Source: Dipteronia dyeriana
Taxonomy: Eukaryota > Streptophyta > Magnoliopsida > Sapindales > Sapindaceae
Assembly: GCA_032871835.1 (NCBI GenBank)
Contig: CM065299.1
Location: 98,648,652-98,712,651, forward strand
Length of the DNA stretch: 64,000 nucleotides
Reading direction: 5' to 3'
Notes under the pieces: model-generated
Seen by the model: the letters and a program-made list of their open reading frames with translations, nothing else
Told to the model about the DNA's origin: nothing
Databases searched by the model: none
Translations under genes and position numbers: made by a program
Shown: piece by piece, positions 19,665-30,049 of the stretch
Layout of the letters: the number at the start of each line of letters is the position of its first letter
Position numbering within the stretch: position 1 is the stretch's first letter

Positions 19665-22600
19665 ATGCCATCCTCTGTATTACTCCAGTCAATGTTATTG
19701 TCGAAGCCGAGAGTAGAGAACCTCAATTGCAGCCGCTTCAAATCTCCTGAATCAATGCTGTTGTCGAAGCCGAGAGTAGAGAACTTCCATGGCAGCCGCA
19801 TCAAATCTGCTGAGTTTATAGTAAGTCCCAGATTTTCTGGCTTTAAATTTAGTGCATCTGCGTGCTCCAACCTTAAAGTTAAAAGCTTTATGCATTGTAG
19901 CGTTAAAGTTACAAACTCTGTGAAATCGACTGCATGTTCATCGACTAGCAAAATTGCTACCGTAGCCAATTTTGGGGAAGCAAAAGAGAATTGTTTTGAA
20001 AAAGTTTTGATTGACCGTATTTTAAAAGTCGTGATGTGGATGAAAATTCCCACAGTGGTGGTTTTGTTGCTGGTGATGACGTTGTCCGGTCTTCGTGGCG
20101 ATTCGGCATTGGCTGCTTCGAGTGTTGTAATGAGTAATCACCGTTCGATTTCATCATCATCTGATGGGAGCAGTAGTGCTTTGATTAATGGGCAACATAG
20201 GTCGCCTTCACCAGTTCTAAATTTTCTAGATAGAATAATATTTCTCTCGGTGCTTGTGTATTTAATGAATCGTTTAGGTAAGGACTATGTTTGATCAAAA
20301 AGGGGTCAAACAAAAATTATCAAGCTGGAGGTATTATTTATTTTTTAATTTCCAAAAAAGTGTTTGTTTTAAATATATAATTGTTAAAATGTCAGTAATG
20401 GATTTGGTTTACTTCTCTTAATTAGGTGGGGTTGCGAATCCCAACATCATATAATTTTGAAGATGAATATGAATATGAATATGAAGAGGAAGAGGAAGAT
20501 AAAGAAATTATTAAGCTGTCCAAAACCAAATCAAGCTATTCCATGATTACAAATGCATTGCGCGGTAAAGCTTTTTAATATGCTTGTGTAAGGTGCTATT
20601 TGTTTTTGATATGTTCTACTGTGTATGCTTGGTAAATCTATCTTAGTTTATTTCATTTATTTTGCAGAGACGGCAGGAGTTTTGCGTGATAAATACATGC
20701 CTTTCATCAATAACGACTATTTATCTGTATGTCAAATATCTTTTTTCTTACATTTTAATTTTCTGAAGTATTTGAGTTTATGAATTAAATTCACTTAATT
20801 CTATTGATGAAGGTGTCATCATATTGCTAGCAATGATTGACGCAGCGGGTATGATGAAAATAAGAATGATCACTTTATCGAACCCTGAGGCACACTCAGA
20901 CGAACCTTGACGCCGCGACCGATAGTTACCCAAACATGGACCGCCATGCAGGGGTCATCATTCCATAATCTTCGTTAGAAAATGGTGATCTCGAATCCTC
21001 AAAGAGCATGTCGAATCCACAAAGAGCATGTCGAATCCACGACAGATAAATGTTCAAAATGAACGATTTTACTAAAATCAATCAAAGGTTTTAAAAATTA
21101 CAATAATTGAAAATAATAAGACTATTTATAATAAACTAATCCTAATAAGACTCGAATACGACATTCCTAAAAAAAAGACTAAAACAAGAAAAGATCAAAA
21201 CTAATCAAAATCTTCTAGGATTCATGACTCCTAACTTGACTTGAAAACAAAGATCAAATCTTACCCAAAAGGTAAGTTTGATTTATTTCCAAAACCTAAA
21301 TTTAATTTTAATCAAACTAAAATAAATAAACATACTAAACAAGAAAAGACCCAAATTAACAAAATAAGAAAATAAAGAAATTACTCGACATGGGTCGCGG
21401 TTCCTTCATCTTTGTCCTACATCAGTCACCCCTTCTTAAAAAGAACACGTCCTCGAGTTCGGTTGAAATACGCAGAAAGACAGGTAAACAAAGAAGAACC
21501 CATATTTGTCTTGTGGGAGTGGTAAACGCTAACTGAAAAATCTCTCCGTATTTCATTCCAAATCCACAACGGCACCACAACAATCGTCCAACGAAATGCA
21601 GAAGATGTCCAAGCTATTCGCCACTGGCGATGCCTATTGGTTGCGGCTTGGACCGCTGGATACCTGTAGAGGTTTGGACAATAGCGATTCCTCATTGCTA
21701 GATCTTCCCATCCCACATAGTATTCTCCTCCTCTTAAAATAAACTCGTCCTCGAGTTTGGCAAGGTTTTGTTTGGGTGGATAATACTTCAAATGTACCAT
21801 CTTGTCAATCACTTGCTTGAACAAATTTACTTCAGATGGCAAGAACAATGTTGGATCTTCAAAATTCAAATCAATAAAAATAATCTTTACCCCAATAAAA
21901 ATTGTGTGGATTTTCAAATAAGTTATCACCTTTGGAAACTTTATCAATATAAATTGATTTAGCTTCCAGTTTTGCTTCAACCACATCTAAAGTGCAATCA
22001 ATATCAATGGTTTGATCGCAGTCTTCAACTTCTAAGATCCAAGACTCATCTTCAATTACTTTGACAATTTTCACTTCATACGAAATATCTTCAACCGTAT
22101 CTTCTACATGACAAAAATCTTCAAAATATTCAATTGGAAGATATTCCTCCAGCATTACATGTTTCATCACAGACCATGATTGAATCCTATCCATTCCAAA
22201 TCTTTTCCGATCCTTTTGAAAGTCTTCCCACCAGATTAATGCATCGTTTTTCAAATAAATTTCTACAAGTAAAACTTTCAGACTTTCTTCTGTTTTCTGA
22301 TATGCAAAATATTCTTCAACTTCTTTCAACCAATTAATAAATTCTTCAGTTTTCATATGACCAGAAAAAAATCGAAGTCTTGGTTGATAATCATTATAGC
22401 TCGAAAAATAATTATTGGAACCAAGAGAACCATTGAAACCCATTGAAAACCGAAATCAGAGTCCAAAAAAATAAACGTACCAAAATTTGAACACTGAGAA
22501 CTGCTTATGAAAAATTAATTCACTCACGGCTTCAGGTGTGTGTGATGGCGCAATCTGAAATATCTGGAACTCGTGAGACTGAACTGAAATTTCTGGCACT

Positions 22601-25600
22601 GTTGAGGTTGATCTGCAAATTGTAACACTGTTGGGCTGATCCACAATTTCTGCTGTCTTTAAGGCTGATTGTTAATTCTCGGAACTATCACACAAACACT
22701 CTCATTCTTTTTTCCTTTCTTTTTTTCAATTTCGTTTCTCTACTCTTCTTTTTCTTTTTCTTTTTCTTTTTTATGGGGGGATATGGAGGGTGAATATATG
22801 GTGTTTAGGAAGGTAGTTGGTTGTGGTCCGTGGACACTGAGTCTAGCACAGAGGTAGACTCGGTCCCTCTGATACCAATTGATGCAGCGGGGTATGGTGA
22901 AAATAAGAATGATCACTTTGTCGAACCTTGAGGCACACTCAGACGAACCTTGACGCAGCGACCGGTAGTTACCAAAACATGGACCGCCATGCAGGGGTCA
23001 TCATTCTCTAATCTTCGTTAGAAAATGGTTCTCTCAAATTCTCAAAGAGCATGTCGAATCCACGACAGATAAATGTTCCAAATGAACGATTTTACTAAAA
23101 TCAATCAAAGGTTTTAAAAATTACAATAATTGAAAATAATAAGACTATTTATAATAAACTAATCCTAATAAGATTCGAATACGACATTCCTAAAAAAAAG
23201 ACTAAAACAAGAAAATATCAAAACTAATCAAAATCTTCTAGGATTCATGACTCCTAACTTGACTTGAAAACAAAGATCAAATCTTACCCAAAAGGTAAGT
23301 TTGATTTATTTCCAAAACCTAAATTTAATTTTAATCAAACTAAAATAAATAAACATACTAAACAAGAAAAGACCCAAATTAACAAAATAAGAAAATAAAG
23401 AAATTACTCGACATGGGTCGCGGTTCCTTCATCTTTGTCCTACATCAGTCACCCCTTCTTAAAAAGAACACGTCCTCGAGTTCGGTTGAAATACGCAGAA
23501 AGACAGGTAAACAAAGAAGAACCCATATTTGTCTTGTGGGAGTGGTAAACGCTAACTGAAAAATCTCTCCGTATTTCATTCCAAATCCACAACGGCACCA
23601 CAACGGCACCACAACAATCGTCCAACGAAATGCAGAAGATGTCCAAGCTATTCGCCACTGGCGATGCCTATTGGTTGCGGCTTGGACCGCTGGATACCTG
23701 TAGAGGTTTGGACAATAGCGATTCCTCATTGCTAGATCTTCCCATCCCACATAGTATTCTCCTCCTCTTAAAATAAACTCGTCCTCGAGTTTGGCAAGGT
23801 TTTGTTTGGGTGGATAATACTTCAAATGTACCATCTTGTCAATCACTTGCTTGAACAAATTTACTTCAGATGGCAAGAACAATGTTGGATCTTCAAAATT
23901 CAAATCAATAAAAATAATCTTCAAATTACCCCAATAAAAATTGTGTGGATTTTCAAATAAGTTATCACCTTTGGAAACTTTATCAATATAAATTGATTTA
24001 GCTTCCAGTTTTGCTTCAACCACATCTAAAGTGCAATCAATATCAATGGTTTGATCGCAGTCTTCAACTTCTAAGATCCAAGACTCATCTTCAATTACTT
24101 TGACAATTTTCACTTCATACGAAATATCTTCAACCGTATCTTCTACATGACAAAAATCTTCAAAATATTCAATTGGAAGATATTCCTCCAGCATTACATG
24201 TTTCATCACAGACCATGATTGAATCCTATCCATTCCAAATCTTTTCCGATCCTTTTGAAAGTCTTCCCACCAGATTAATGCATCGTTTTTCAAATAAATT
24301 TCTACAAGTAAAACTTTCAGACTTTCTTCTGTTTTCTGATATGCAAAATATTCTTCAACTTCTTTCAACCAATTAATAAATTCTTCAGTTTTCATATGAC
24401 CAGAAAAAAATCGAAGTCTTGGTTGATAATCATTATAGCTCGAAAAATAATTATTGGAACCAAGAGAACCATTGAAACCCATTGAAAACCGAAATCAGAG
24501 TCCAAAAAAATAAACGTACCAAAATTTGAACACTGAGAACTGCTTATGAAAAATTAATTCACTCACGGCTTCAGGTGTGTGTGATGGCGCAATCTGAAAT
24601 ATCTGGAACTCGTGAGACTGAACTGAAATTTCTGGCACTGTTGAGGTTGATCTGCAAATTGTAACACTGTTGGGCTGATCCACAATTTCTGCTGTCTTTA
24701 AGGCTGATTGTTAATTCTCGGAACTATCACACAAACACTCTCATTCTTTTTTCCTTTCTTTTTTTCAATTTCGTTTCTCTACTCTTCTTTTTCTTTTTCT
24801 TTTTTATGGGGGGATATGGAGGGTGAATATATGGTGTTTAGGAAGGTAGTTGGTTGTGGTCCGTGGACACTGAGTCTAGCACAGAGGTAGACTCGGTCCC
24901 TCTGATACCAATTGATGCAGCGGGGTATGGTGAAAATAAGAATGATCACTTTGTCGAACCTTGAGGCACACTCAGACGAACCTTGACGCAGCGACCGGTA
25001 GTTACCAAAACATGGACCGCCATGCAGGGGTCATCATTCTCTAATCTTCGTTAGAAAATGGTTCTCTCAAATTCTCAAAGAGCATGTCGAATCCACGACA
25101 GATAAATGTTCCAAATGAACGATTTTACTAAAATCAATCAAAGGTTTTAAAAATTACAATAATTGAAAATAATAAAACTATTTATAATAAACTAATCCTA
25201 ATAAAACTCGAATACGACATTCCTAAAAAAAAGACTAAAACAAGAAAATATCAAAACTAATCAAAATCTTCTAGGATTCATGACTCCTAACTTGACTTGA
25301 AAACAAAGATCAAATCTTACCCAAAAGGTAAGTTTGATTTATTTCCAAGACCTAAATTTAATTCCTAATCAAACTAAAATAAATAAACTTACTAAACAAG
25401 AAAAGACCCAAATTAACAAAATAAGAAAATAAAGAAATTGCTCGACATGGACCGCGGTTCCTTCATCTTTGTCCTACATCAGATGATGATAAAGACATTC
25501 ACGTTAGATTACTAATCCTTTTTCGTTCTTGTGTTGGACCATGTTACTATCGCATTGCATGATAAATTTTTCAGGTGAAAGGTTACAAGAGTAGAGAAGA

Positions 25601-26158
25601 TGCAGCAGCATACTATTTGAAACTTTCAAAGGAAGAACAGGGGAAATTTAATTATTTAAATGTGAGAAGAAAACTTAACTGTGAAAAAACTAACACAAAT
25701 ATGAGGGGACTTTTTAATAACGCAGAATGGACACATATAGTGGTAAGATCATATTTTAAATTGCTCAACAATATCTTCTTTCATCTAATTTCTAGAAAAA
25801 ATAACACTTTTCTTTATTAAGGTGACAATCTTGGTGGCTGCAAAAGGTCCAGGATTACTTGGATTTCCAAACAACATTGGCTGCAAGAGCGAGTTAGATA
25901 GTGCCTTGATGTCGTTTGAAAGAATGTCCAGACTTGGGTTTGCCGAAATTGAGGTAATAAAAATTTCCATCTTTTCTCAATCTTAAATTGTATATTCTAT
26001 TATTCTATTAACTTTATGTCGAATTGAAGTTGGTTTTCATTGAAATGCAGGCACTTAATGTCTTTTGGACCCCTATGATTGAAAATTATGGTTTGACAGA
26101 TATGGAAGTTCGTATAGCATACTCACAGTTGTGTAACTGTGAAATATGGGGAGAATAA
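19665..26158 (+). CDS. DUF1517 (FLAP1-like) chloroplast membrane protein gene, six exons, in-frame TGA in exon 1
   Basis: Exons inferred from GT/AG borders and frame: 19665-20330, 20426-20564, 20668-20726, 25575-25742, 25822-25953 and 26051-26158 (stop TAA). These join to 424 codons. The first ~110 residues are Ser-rich and basic, like a plastid transit peptide, and include a 21-residue direct repeat. A hydrophobic segment (~126-141) ends in SALAAS, as in thylakoid proteins of this family. A second lies at ~185-203. Exons 2-6 carry the DUF1517 pattern: IIKLEVGL, an Asp/Glu-rich stretch, TILVAAKG, then ALNVFWTPMIENYGLTDMEV. In Arabidopsis the family member FLAP1 adjusts photosynthesis under fluctuating light. 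TGA at 20292-20294 interrupts the frame just before IIKLEVGL, and no plausible intron removes it, so it may be a pseudogene. A TTG at 19557 extends the frame upstream but is not a likely start. Intron 3 holds a retrotransposon array. Confidence 0.8.
19690..19815 (+). repeat. 63-bp in-frame direct repeat in the transit-peptide region
   Basis: SMLLSKPRVENLNCSRFKSPE and SMLLSKPRVENFHGSRIKSAE follow each other directly, encoded by two nearly identical 63-bp units. The duplication lengthens the presumed transit peptide by 21 residues. Confidence 0.88.
20838..21424 (-). repeat. LTR 1 of the gag-only array (3' LTR, 587 bp)
   Basis: It begins TGACGCAGCGGG on the + strand, where the other two have TGATGCAGCGGG, and ends CCTACATCA. 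It is about 19 bp longer than the other copies because a unit containing AAAGAGCATGTCGAATCCAC is repeated (near 21000-21040). It is the most diverged of the three LTRs. Confidence 0.88.
21425..22443 (-). pseudogene. Gag frame of array unit 1, frameshifted
   Basis: The frame opens at 22443 with the same start as the intact copy (MGFNGSLGSNN) and follows it for about 185 residues. It shifts near 21880 because 5 bp present in unit 2 are missing. The rest of the protein continues in another frame (21426-21986). Unit 2 also has a 12-bp ACCACAACGGC repeat that this unit lacks. Confidence 0.85.
22868..22877 (-). other. Primer binding site of array unit 1
   Basis: The element strand reads TGGTATCAGAG next to the end of LTR 2, separated by AT. 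It matches the initiator tRNA-Met complement widely used by plant LTR elements. Confidence 0.8.
22880..23447 (-). repeat. LTR 2 of the gag-only array (shared middle LTR, 568 bp)
   Basis: It is bounded TGATGCAGCGGG...CCTACATCA on the + strand. It serves as 5' LTR of unit 1 and 3' LTR of unit 2. It is very similar to LTR 3, with only scattered substitutions seen. Confidence 0.9.
23445..24482 (-). CDS. Intact gag-like ORF of array unit 2 (345 aa)
   Basis: The ORF starts at ATG 24482 (MGFNGSLGSNN). Residues ~25-130 resemble a retrotransposon Gag capsid domain, with FFSGHMKTEEFINWLKEVEE, then EYFAYQKTEESLKVLLVEI, then ALIWWEDFQKDRKRFGMDRI and MLEEYLP. The following ~90 residues are acidic. No zinc knuckle, protease or polymerase motif is present. 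The C-terminal part contains LEDEFILRGGE and, at the very end, LEDVFFLRRGD; both resemble the pol C-terminus/polypurine-tract junction of gypsy elements. The stop codon TGA is the first three bases of the adjacent LTR. A short upstream frame (24495-24683) ends before a GTACGT site, so a spliced leader is possible. The ORF is antisense to the host gene. Confidence 0.75.
   Translation of the reverse strand: MGFNGSLGSNNYFSSYNDYQPRLRFFSGHMKTEEFINWLKEVEEYFAYQKTEESLKVLLVEIYLKNDALIWWEDFQKDRKRFGMDRIQSWSVMKHVMLEEYLPIEYFEDFCHVEDTVEDISYEVKIVKVIEDESWILEVEDCDQTIDIDCTLDVVEAKLEAKSIYIDKVSKGDNLFENPHNFYWGNLKIIFIDLNFEDPTLFLPSEVNLFKQVIDKMVHLKYYPPKQNLAKLEDEFILRGGEYYVGWEDLAMRNRYCPNLYRYPAVQAATNRHRQWRIAWTSSAFRWTIVVVPLWCRCGFGMKYGEIFQLAFTTPTRQIWVLLCLPVFLRISTELEDVFFLRRGD
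24895..24910 (-). other. Primer binding site of array unit 2
   Basis: The element strand reads TGGTATCAGAGGGACC, 2 bp from LTR 3. It is the functional primer site position for the array's 5' LTR. Confidence 0.82.
24913..25481 (-). repeat. LTR 3 of the gag-only array (5' LTR, 569 bp)
   Basis: It is bounded TGATGCAGCGGG...CCTACATCA on the + strand. G25482 and then ATGAT (target duplication) follow. It is close to LTR 2 apart from a few substitutions, such as GACC in place of GGTC near 25450. Confidence 0.9.
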
Positions 26159-27432
26159 TCATTTACCCGGATTTTTTTTTTTAACTATTGAATTAAGGTA
26201 TTATAGTAAGCAGACCGTCCTTTCTGCTTTTATGCCCTAAATTGTCTCAGCCAAACTCTGTGTGTGTGTGTTAGCGTTTATTCTTAGAATAAACTGTGAA
26301 TCAACAGTTGCATGTTTATATCAAATGCGATGAGTTTGTGAGGAATGTGTTTATCAAGACAATTGTTTGATGAAATGCACATGAGCAATTTTGACATGGA
26401 ATACAGAGATTTGTGGGGTTTTTTATGTGGTTTTCACTAAGTCAAGTTTCTACATGTATATAAAATAAAAAAAACAGACGAATGTTGTTAGACAATGTGT
26501 GTTTAGACAGTGTAAAGCTTAATGATTACATTCATGCTTGTTTCCATATAGATGATATTGAGTTTGGTAGGCCATTGTACATTGAGTTTTGATTTGAATT
26601 GTTTTCTTCATAGTGCTCGTGTTGATTTATATGGAAATTGTGGTTTAGTTGACAACACAGGGCAAGTTTTTGATGCAGTGCTTTATAGATTGTTATGGTG
26701 TCTTCCATGCATTGAATGTTGTGAAAGATGAGGCTTTTGGAGTGTCTAACTTGGTGTGGTTGGAATGTGAGGATGGAGATGATTTTATACGCCGTCTTGA
26801 ATGTGGTGATTAGGGTAAAGCAGATTCAGAGAGTAGATGGTTTTGGATTAGATGTTTTACGATCTAGTAATTATATATGTGAGGGTGGATGCAGATGATT
26901 TTATACGCTGTTTTGAATGTGGTGATTAGGGTAATTAGATTTAGTGGGTAGATTTTTTTGGACTAGATATTTTATGAGCTATTAATTATATATATGTGAG
27001 GGTGGTGTTTTGGTGGTGGTTTAGGATAAGATAGTGAGAGTTGCGTTCTATGAGTGATGAGGTTGTGTTGCTGCCATAAGCTTAAAGAGAGTAAAAAAAT
27101 GTGAATGAGTTGAGAGTTATGTTTAGGTTTAGGGTTAAGAATTAATCTGTTATTTAAACTTTTTATTGTACGATCCACAATTGCACAATGTCTGAACCTT
27201 AAACAGAATTTGGATCAACAATTGATCTTTTAGTAAAAGCAAACCAGAAATTGAAAATTATTTTGAAGCTAGCTTTGCCGAGTGTATTCTTGAACAAGGT
27301 CTGCACATTGCTCTAGTGTGTAGGTATGTAGTATTTGTTGAGATAGTCATTGCTGCCCAACCCAATTGAATATATACATACCACTTGTTGGCTGTACTAT
27401 CTCATCCCCAAGTAAGTTCACTAGTTGGAATA
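26159..27432. other. 3' flank of the host gene with a two-unit 116-bp tandem repeat
   Basis: The first few hundred bases hold the expected 3' UTR (TG-repeat near 26260). Around 26772-27003 a 116-bp unit occurs twice in diverged form, sharing GATGATTTTATACGC, GAATGTGGTGATTAGGGTAA and ATTATATATGTGAGGGTGG. No further gene was recognised. Confidence 0.6.
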
Positions 27433-27719
27433 AGGGTGTCAATATGGGTTACAGCACGACGAGTCGACACGATACAAATACGATTATTACAGGTTTGGGT
27501 TGAGGCTAAACGGGTTGTGTCAATAAATGTGTCAATTAGTCAAACCCGTGTAATAATCGTGTCGTGTCTTGGTTAAGCTTAACAGGTCACGGGTTGACAG
27601 GATTAGTAAGGGTAAAAATATAATTTCAGTTATTAAGGGTATTTGTGTAATTTTCACCTATTATATAAAATGAAAAGCAAACCCTAAACTCAATCTCTCA
27701 TCACTCATCAGAAATCAGA

Positions 27720-27980
27720 TTGCTTCAAGCCTCCAAAGTCCAAACCCTAACTATTCACTCGTCTACTCTCAATCTCTCATCGCCATCAGCTCGCCCTTCA
27801 TTCCCAAACCCCTCAATCTCTCATTGCCTACCTCATCGTTGGTCATCGCCATCGTCGGTTGCTCTCCCTCATCGTTACCATTGTCGGTCGTTGCCTCCCT
27901 CTCCAGCTCTCCCTCATCATTGCCATCGTCGGTCGTTGTCATTCCTCATCATCGTCTATGGCTCTCCCTTTTCGTCGTAG
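27720..27980 (+). repeat. Pyrimidine-rich minisatellite in the hAT-like element
   Basis: Imperfect repeats of CATCGTCGGTCGTTG and CTCTCCCTCATC units are seen. It is open in one frame for 86 codons, but the product is low-complexity (Ser/Pro/His/Arg) and shows no family resemblance. It is probably transposon leader sequence. Confidence 0.5.
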
Positions 27981-28648
27981 TCATCTGTAACTAAAGCACT
28001 CTCTTTAGTCTTTAATCTGTTTTATCATATATTATCATATATATCGATCATTGTATAATGTATATATTTTACTTTGATCTATAAAATCATCATATATTTT
28101 ACTATTAAAATCATATATATCAATTACCGTATATATTCTTTATCTAATCAATTGAACTAGTAAAATCAATTGGATCAAGTATTGCCAATTCTCGATGACA
28201 TTTGTTCCAATATGCACCGATACACTCTAATCTTAAGATAAAAAAATTTATGTCTATAAACTTGAATCAAATATTCTTCCAAAAGCACCTGTGGTGGTTC
28301 AGTGGTTGCTCTTTGGCTTGGTTTGGTGCCATGGCTTTATAATATAATCAATTGTTCCAACAAAAAAAAAGTTAAATCTGTACTCATCTGAAAATGGTCT
28401 AACAATCATATATGGGTCGTGGGTTTTTGAATATATTTACTGATATGCTTTCATCACTACTTTGCAGTCTTGAATAAGTTGTTGAATTGATTTGATTTTA
28501 TTCTTTAATCACTTTGTTGGTTGAAAAAAATTCTAGATTCATCTTTAAAAAAAGAAAGATAATCATGAACCATATAATATATATATGATTGGTTGTTGTT
28601 TTGAACTTCAGATTTTAATTGTTATTCACATTTTCCATATCAAACATC

Positions 28649-28744
28649 TATGGATTCCAATGAAGTTGATATCAATAATTTATCTAATGTATTAAATTTA
28701 TCTTGTAGGTTTATGGACAACAATTCAACAAGTTTAATTGATTA
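28649..28744 (+). pseudogene. Possible first-exon remnant of a hAT transposase
   Basis: A short frame starting MDSNEVDINNLSN ends at TAA after about 31 codons. Its place inside the hAT-like element, after the leader and an AT-rich stretch, suggests the retained start of the lost transposase gene. The assignment rests on position and not on domain similarity. Confidence 0.35.
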
Positions 28745-29307
28745 ACATCAAGTGATTAAGGTATCAAGAAGAGTTAACTATTAAATTTGTTAACATGTTA
28801 TGGTTTTTGAATATTTGATGCCTTTTATTTTATTTTGAATTTGTGGACTTAATTATGAATTTGTATTTGTGGACTTAATTATGGATTTGTTACTTGTGAT
28901 TATGGACTTATATGTTTTGAAATTCTGTTTTGAGGATTTATTTGATTAGTATTATAACTATTGTTGTTTGTATTTACTTGATTATTATTTGTGTTTTGTG
29001 GTATTGGATTGTGAATTGATTTTATTTCATTGCTTATTTTATTATTAAAGTATTTTAGTGAAATTAATATTAGCAGGTTAGATAAACTGGTCAGTTGAAC
29101 GGGTTATTTAACACGATGTACCGAACCCGTTAATTAAACGGGTTATTCGTGCCGTATTCGTGTTGATCCATTTATATTCGTGTCGTATTTGGATCAAAGG
29201 GTTCTAACCTGTTTAATAATCGTGTCGTATTCGGATTGATCAAAAAATAATCGTGTCGTGTCCGGATTAACAGGACCCTAACACGACCCGTCAACCCGTA
29301 TTGACAT

Positions 29308-30049
29308 TTGGAATGTGTTTCTGTAATTCAGCACTGCAAGAAAAATCAGGTAAACGTGGGCAACTAGATCGCGTATTGTTATTATTTTACGTAAACCATT
29401 ACACCTAGAAACTTGAAATATAATGGTATTTCGCAACTTGATTAGGAGACGAATTAAAATAATACTGGCAAGACTTTATGCATTGAAGTCAACAAAACGA
29501 GGAATAATTAGCATACTAAAATCATATAGCTTCTAATTGAATCAAATTGATAAGTTAAGTTCAATTAATACAGGCTTTACAAATATTTCGTATGGTTAAA
29601 GCATTTTTCTTTTGTTAGAACATCTTCGATGTTATTATATTTTTGTAGAAAATATTTACCATATAAGATAGATAAGGACGTAGAGAAAACCTCTCTAATA
29701 CAATGATCTAATTTGATTATGGAAGTGATGTGACTTTTTCGTTTTTTAAAATTATGGAGTTGAGTTTTAACACTATAAACTGTTCAAGAATGAAATAATT
29801 GTTTAATTATGGATGGTCTTAATGCATATTTTATTTTAGATACCTAGAGCATCTCCAATGTTATTATGCATTTTGAGAAAATTGAATGCTATATAAAATG
29901 GTTAGATAATATAAATGTGATAGAAAAAACCTCTACGATGTAATTATCTAATTTGGTTATGGTGGTGATGTGATAATTTTTTTTAGAGAATATGGAGAAT
30001 GCAAATATATATTTTTTAGTTTCTAAACAGTAACACATCATCATTTTTA
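29308..30049. repeat. MITE-like units of the GAGCATCTCCAA type
   Basis: Diverged copies of one unit start near 29620 (AGAACATCTTCGATGTTATT) and 29845 (GAGCATCTCCAATGTTATTA). Each is followed by related A/T-rich text (ACCTCTCTAATACAATGATC and ACCTCTACGATGTAATTATC). GAGCATCTCCAA ends are widespread in plant miniature elements. Boundaries are not certain. Confidence 0.5.

Larger units (their letters stand above)
20838..25482 (-). mobile_element. Tandem array LTR-gag-LTR-gag-LTR of a gag-only (TR-GAG type) LTR element in intron 3
   Basis: Three LTRs (20838-21424, 22880-23447, 24913-25481) alternate with two internal regions (1455 and 1465 bp). The elements read antisense to the host gene. On the element strand the LTR begins TGATGTAGGACAAAG and ends CCGCTGCATCA. 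It is followed by the initiator-Met type primer site TGGTATCAGAGGGACC, and preceded at the 3' side by the polypurine stretch AAGAAGGGG. The internal region has only a gag-like frame. ATGAT flanks the array (20833-20837 and 25483-25487), so the array counts as one insertion. Small LTR elements coding only for Gag are known as TR-GAGs; they rely on enzymes from other elements. The tandem form implies recombination between LTRs after or during insertion. Confidence 0.88.
27433..29307 (+). mobile_element. hAT-like non-autonomous transposon (about 1.9 kb)
   Basis: The left end carries GTGTCAATATGGGTT and the right end AACCCGTATTGAC, its near-perfect inverse. This is the GGTGTCAA-type end of plant hAT elements. 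Flanks TTGGAATA (27425-27432) and TTGGAATG (29308-29315) give a 7-of-8 target duplication; hAT elements make 8-bp duplications. Subterminal regions are dense in ACCCG and CGTGTCG repeats in both orientations (27430-27600 and 29080-29300), as expected for transposase binding sites. The centre holds a C/T-rich leader (27680-27980) and a short remnant of a start exon (28649), but no transposase core. Confidence 0.72.

Noticed and set aside
20278..20302. Mini-intron that would remove the TGA in exon 1
   Set aside because: The only GT/AG pair bridging the TGA while keeping IIKLEVGL gives about 25 bp, far below the minimum length of plant introns.
20994..21045. CRISPR-like spaced repeats (GAGCATGTCGAATCCAC)
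   Set aside because: Two or three direct copies without spacers in a plant LTR; a local tandem duplication.
21425..25482. Extra exons of the DUF1517 gene within intron 3
   Set aside because: The content is an antisense LTR element with clear borders; the exon 3-exon 4 frame joins without it.
28290..28375. A third SINE (GGTTCAGTGGTTGCTC with A-run)
   Set aside because: An A-box-like block and a poly(A) end are present, but no B box; evidence too thin.
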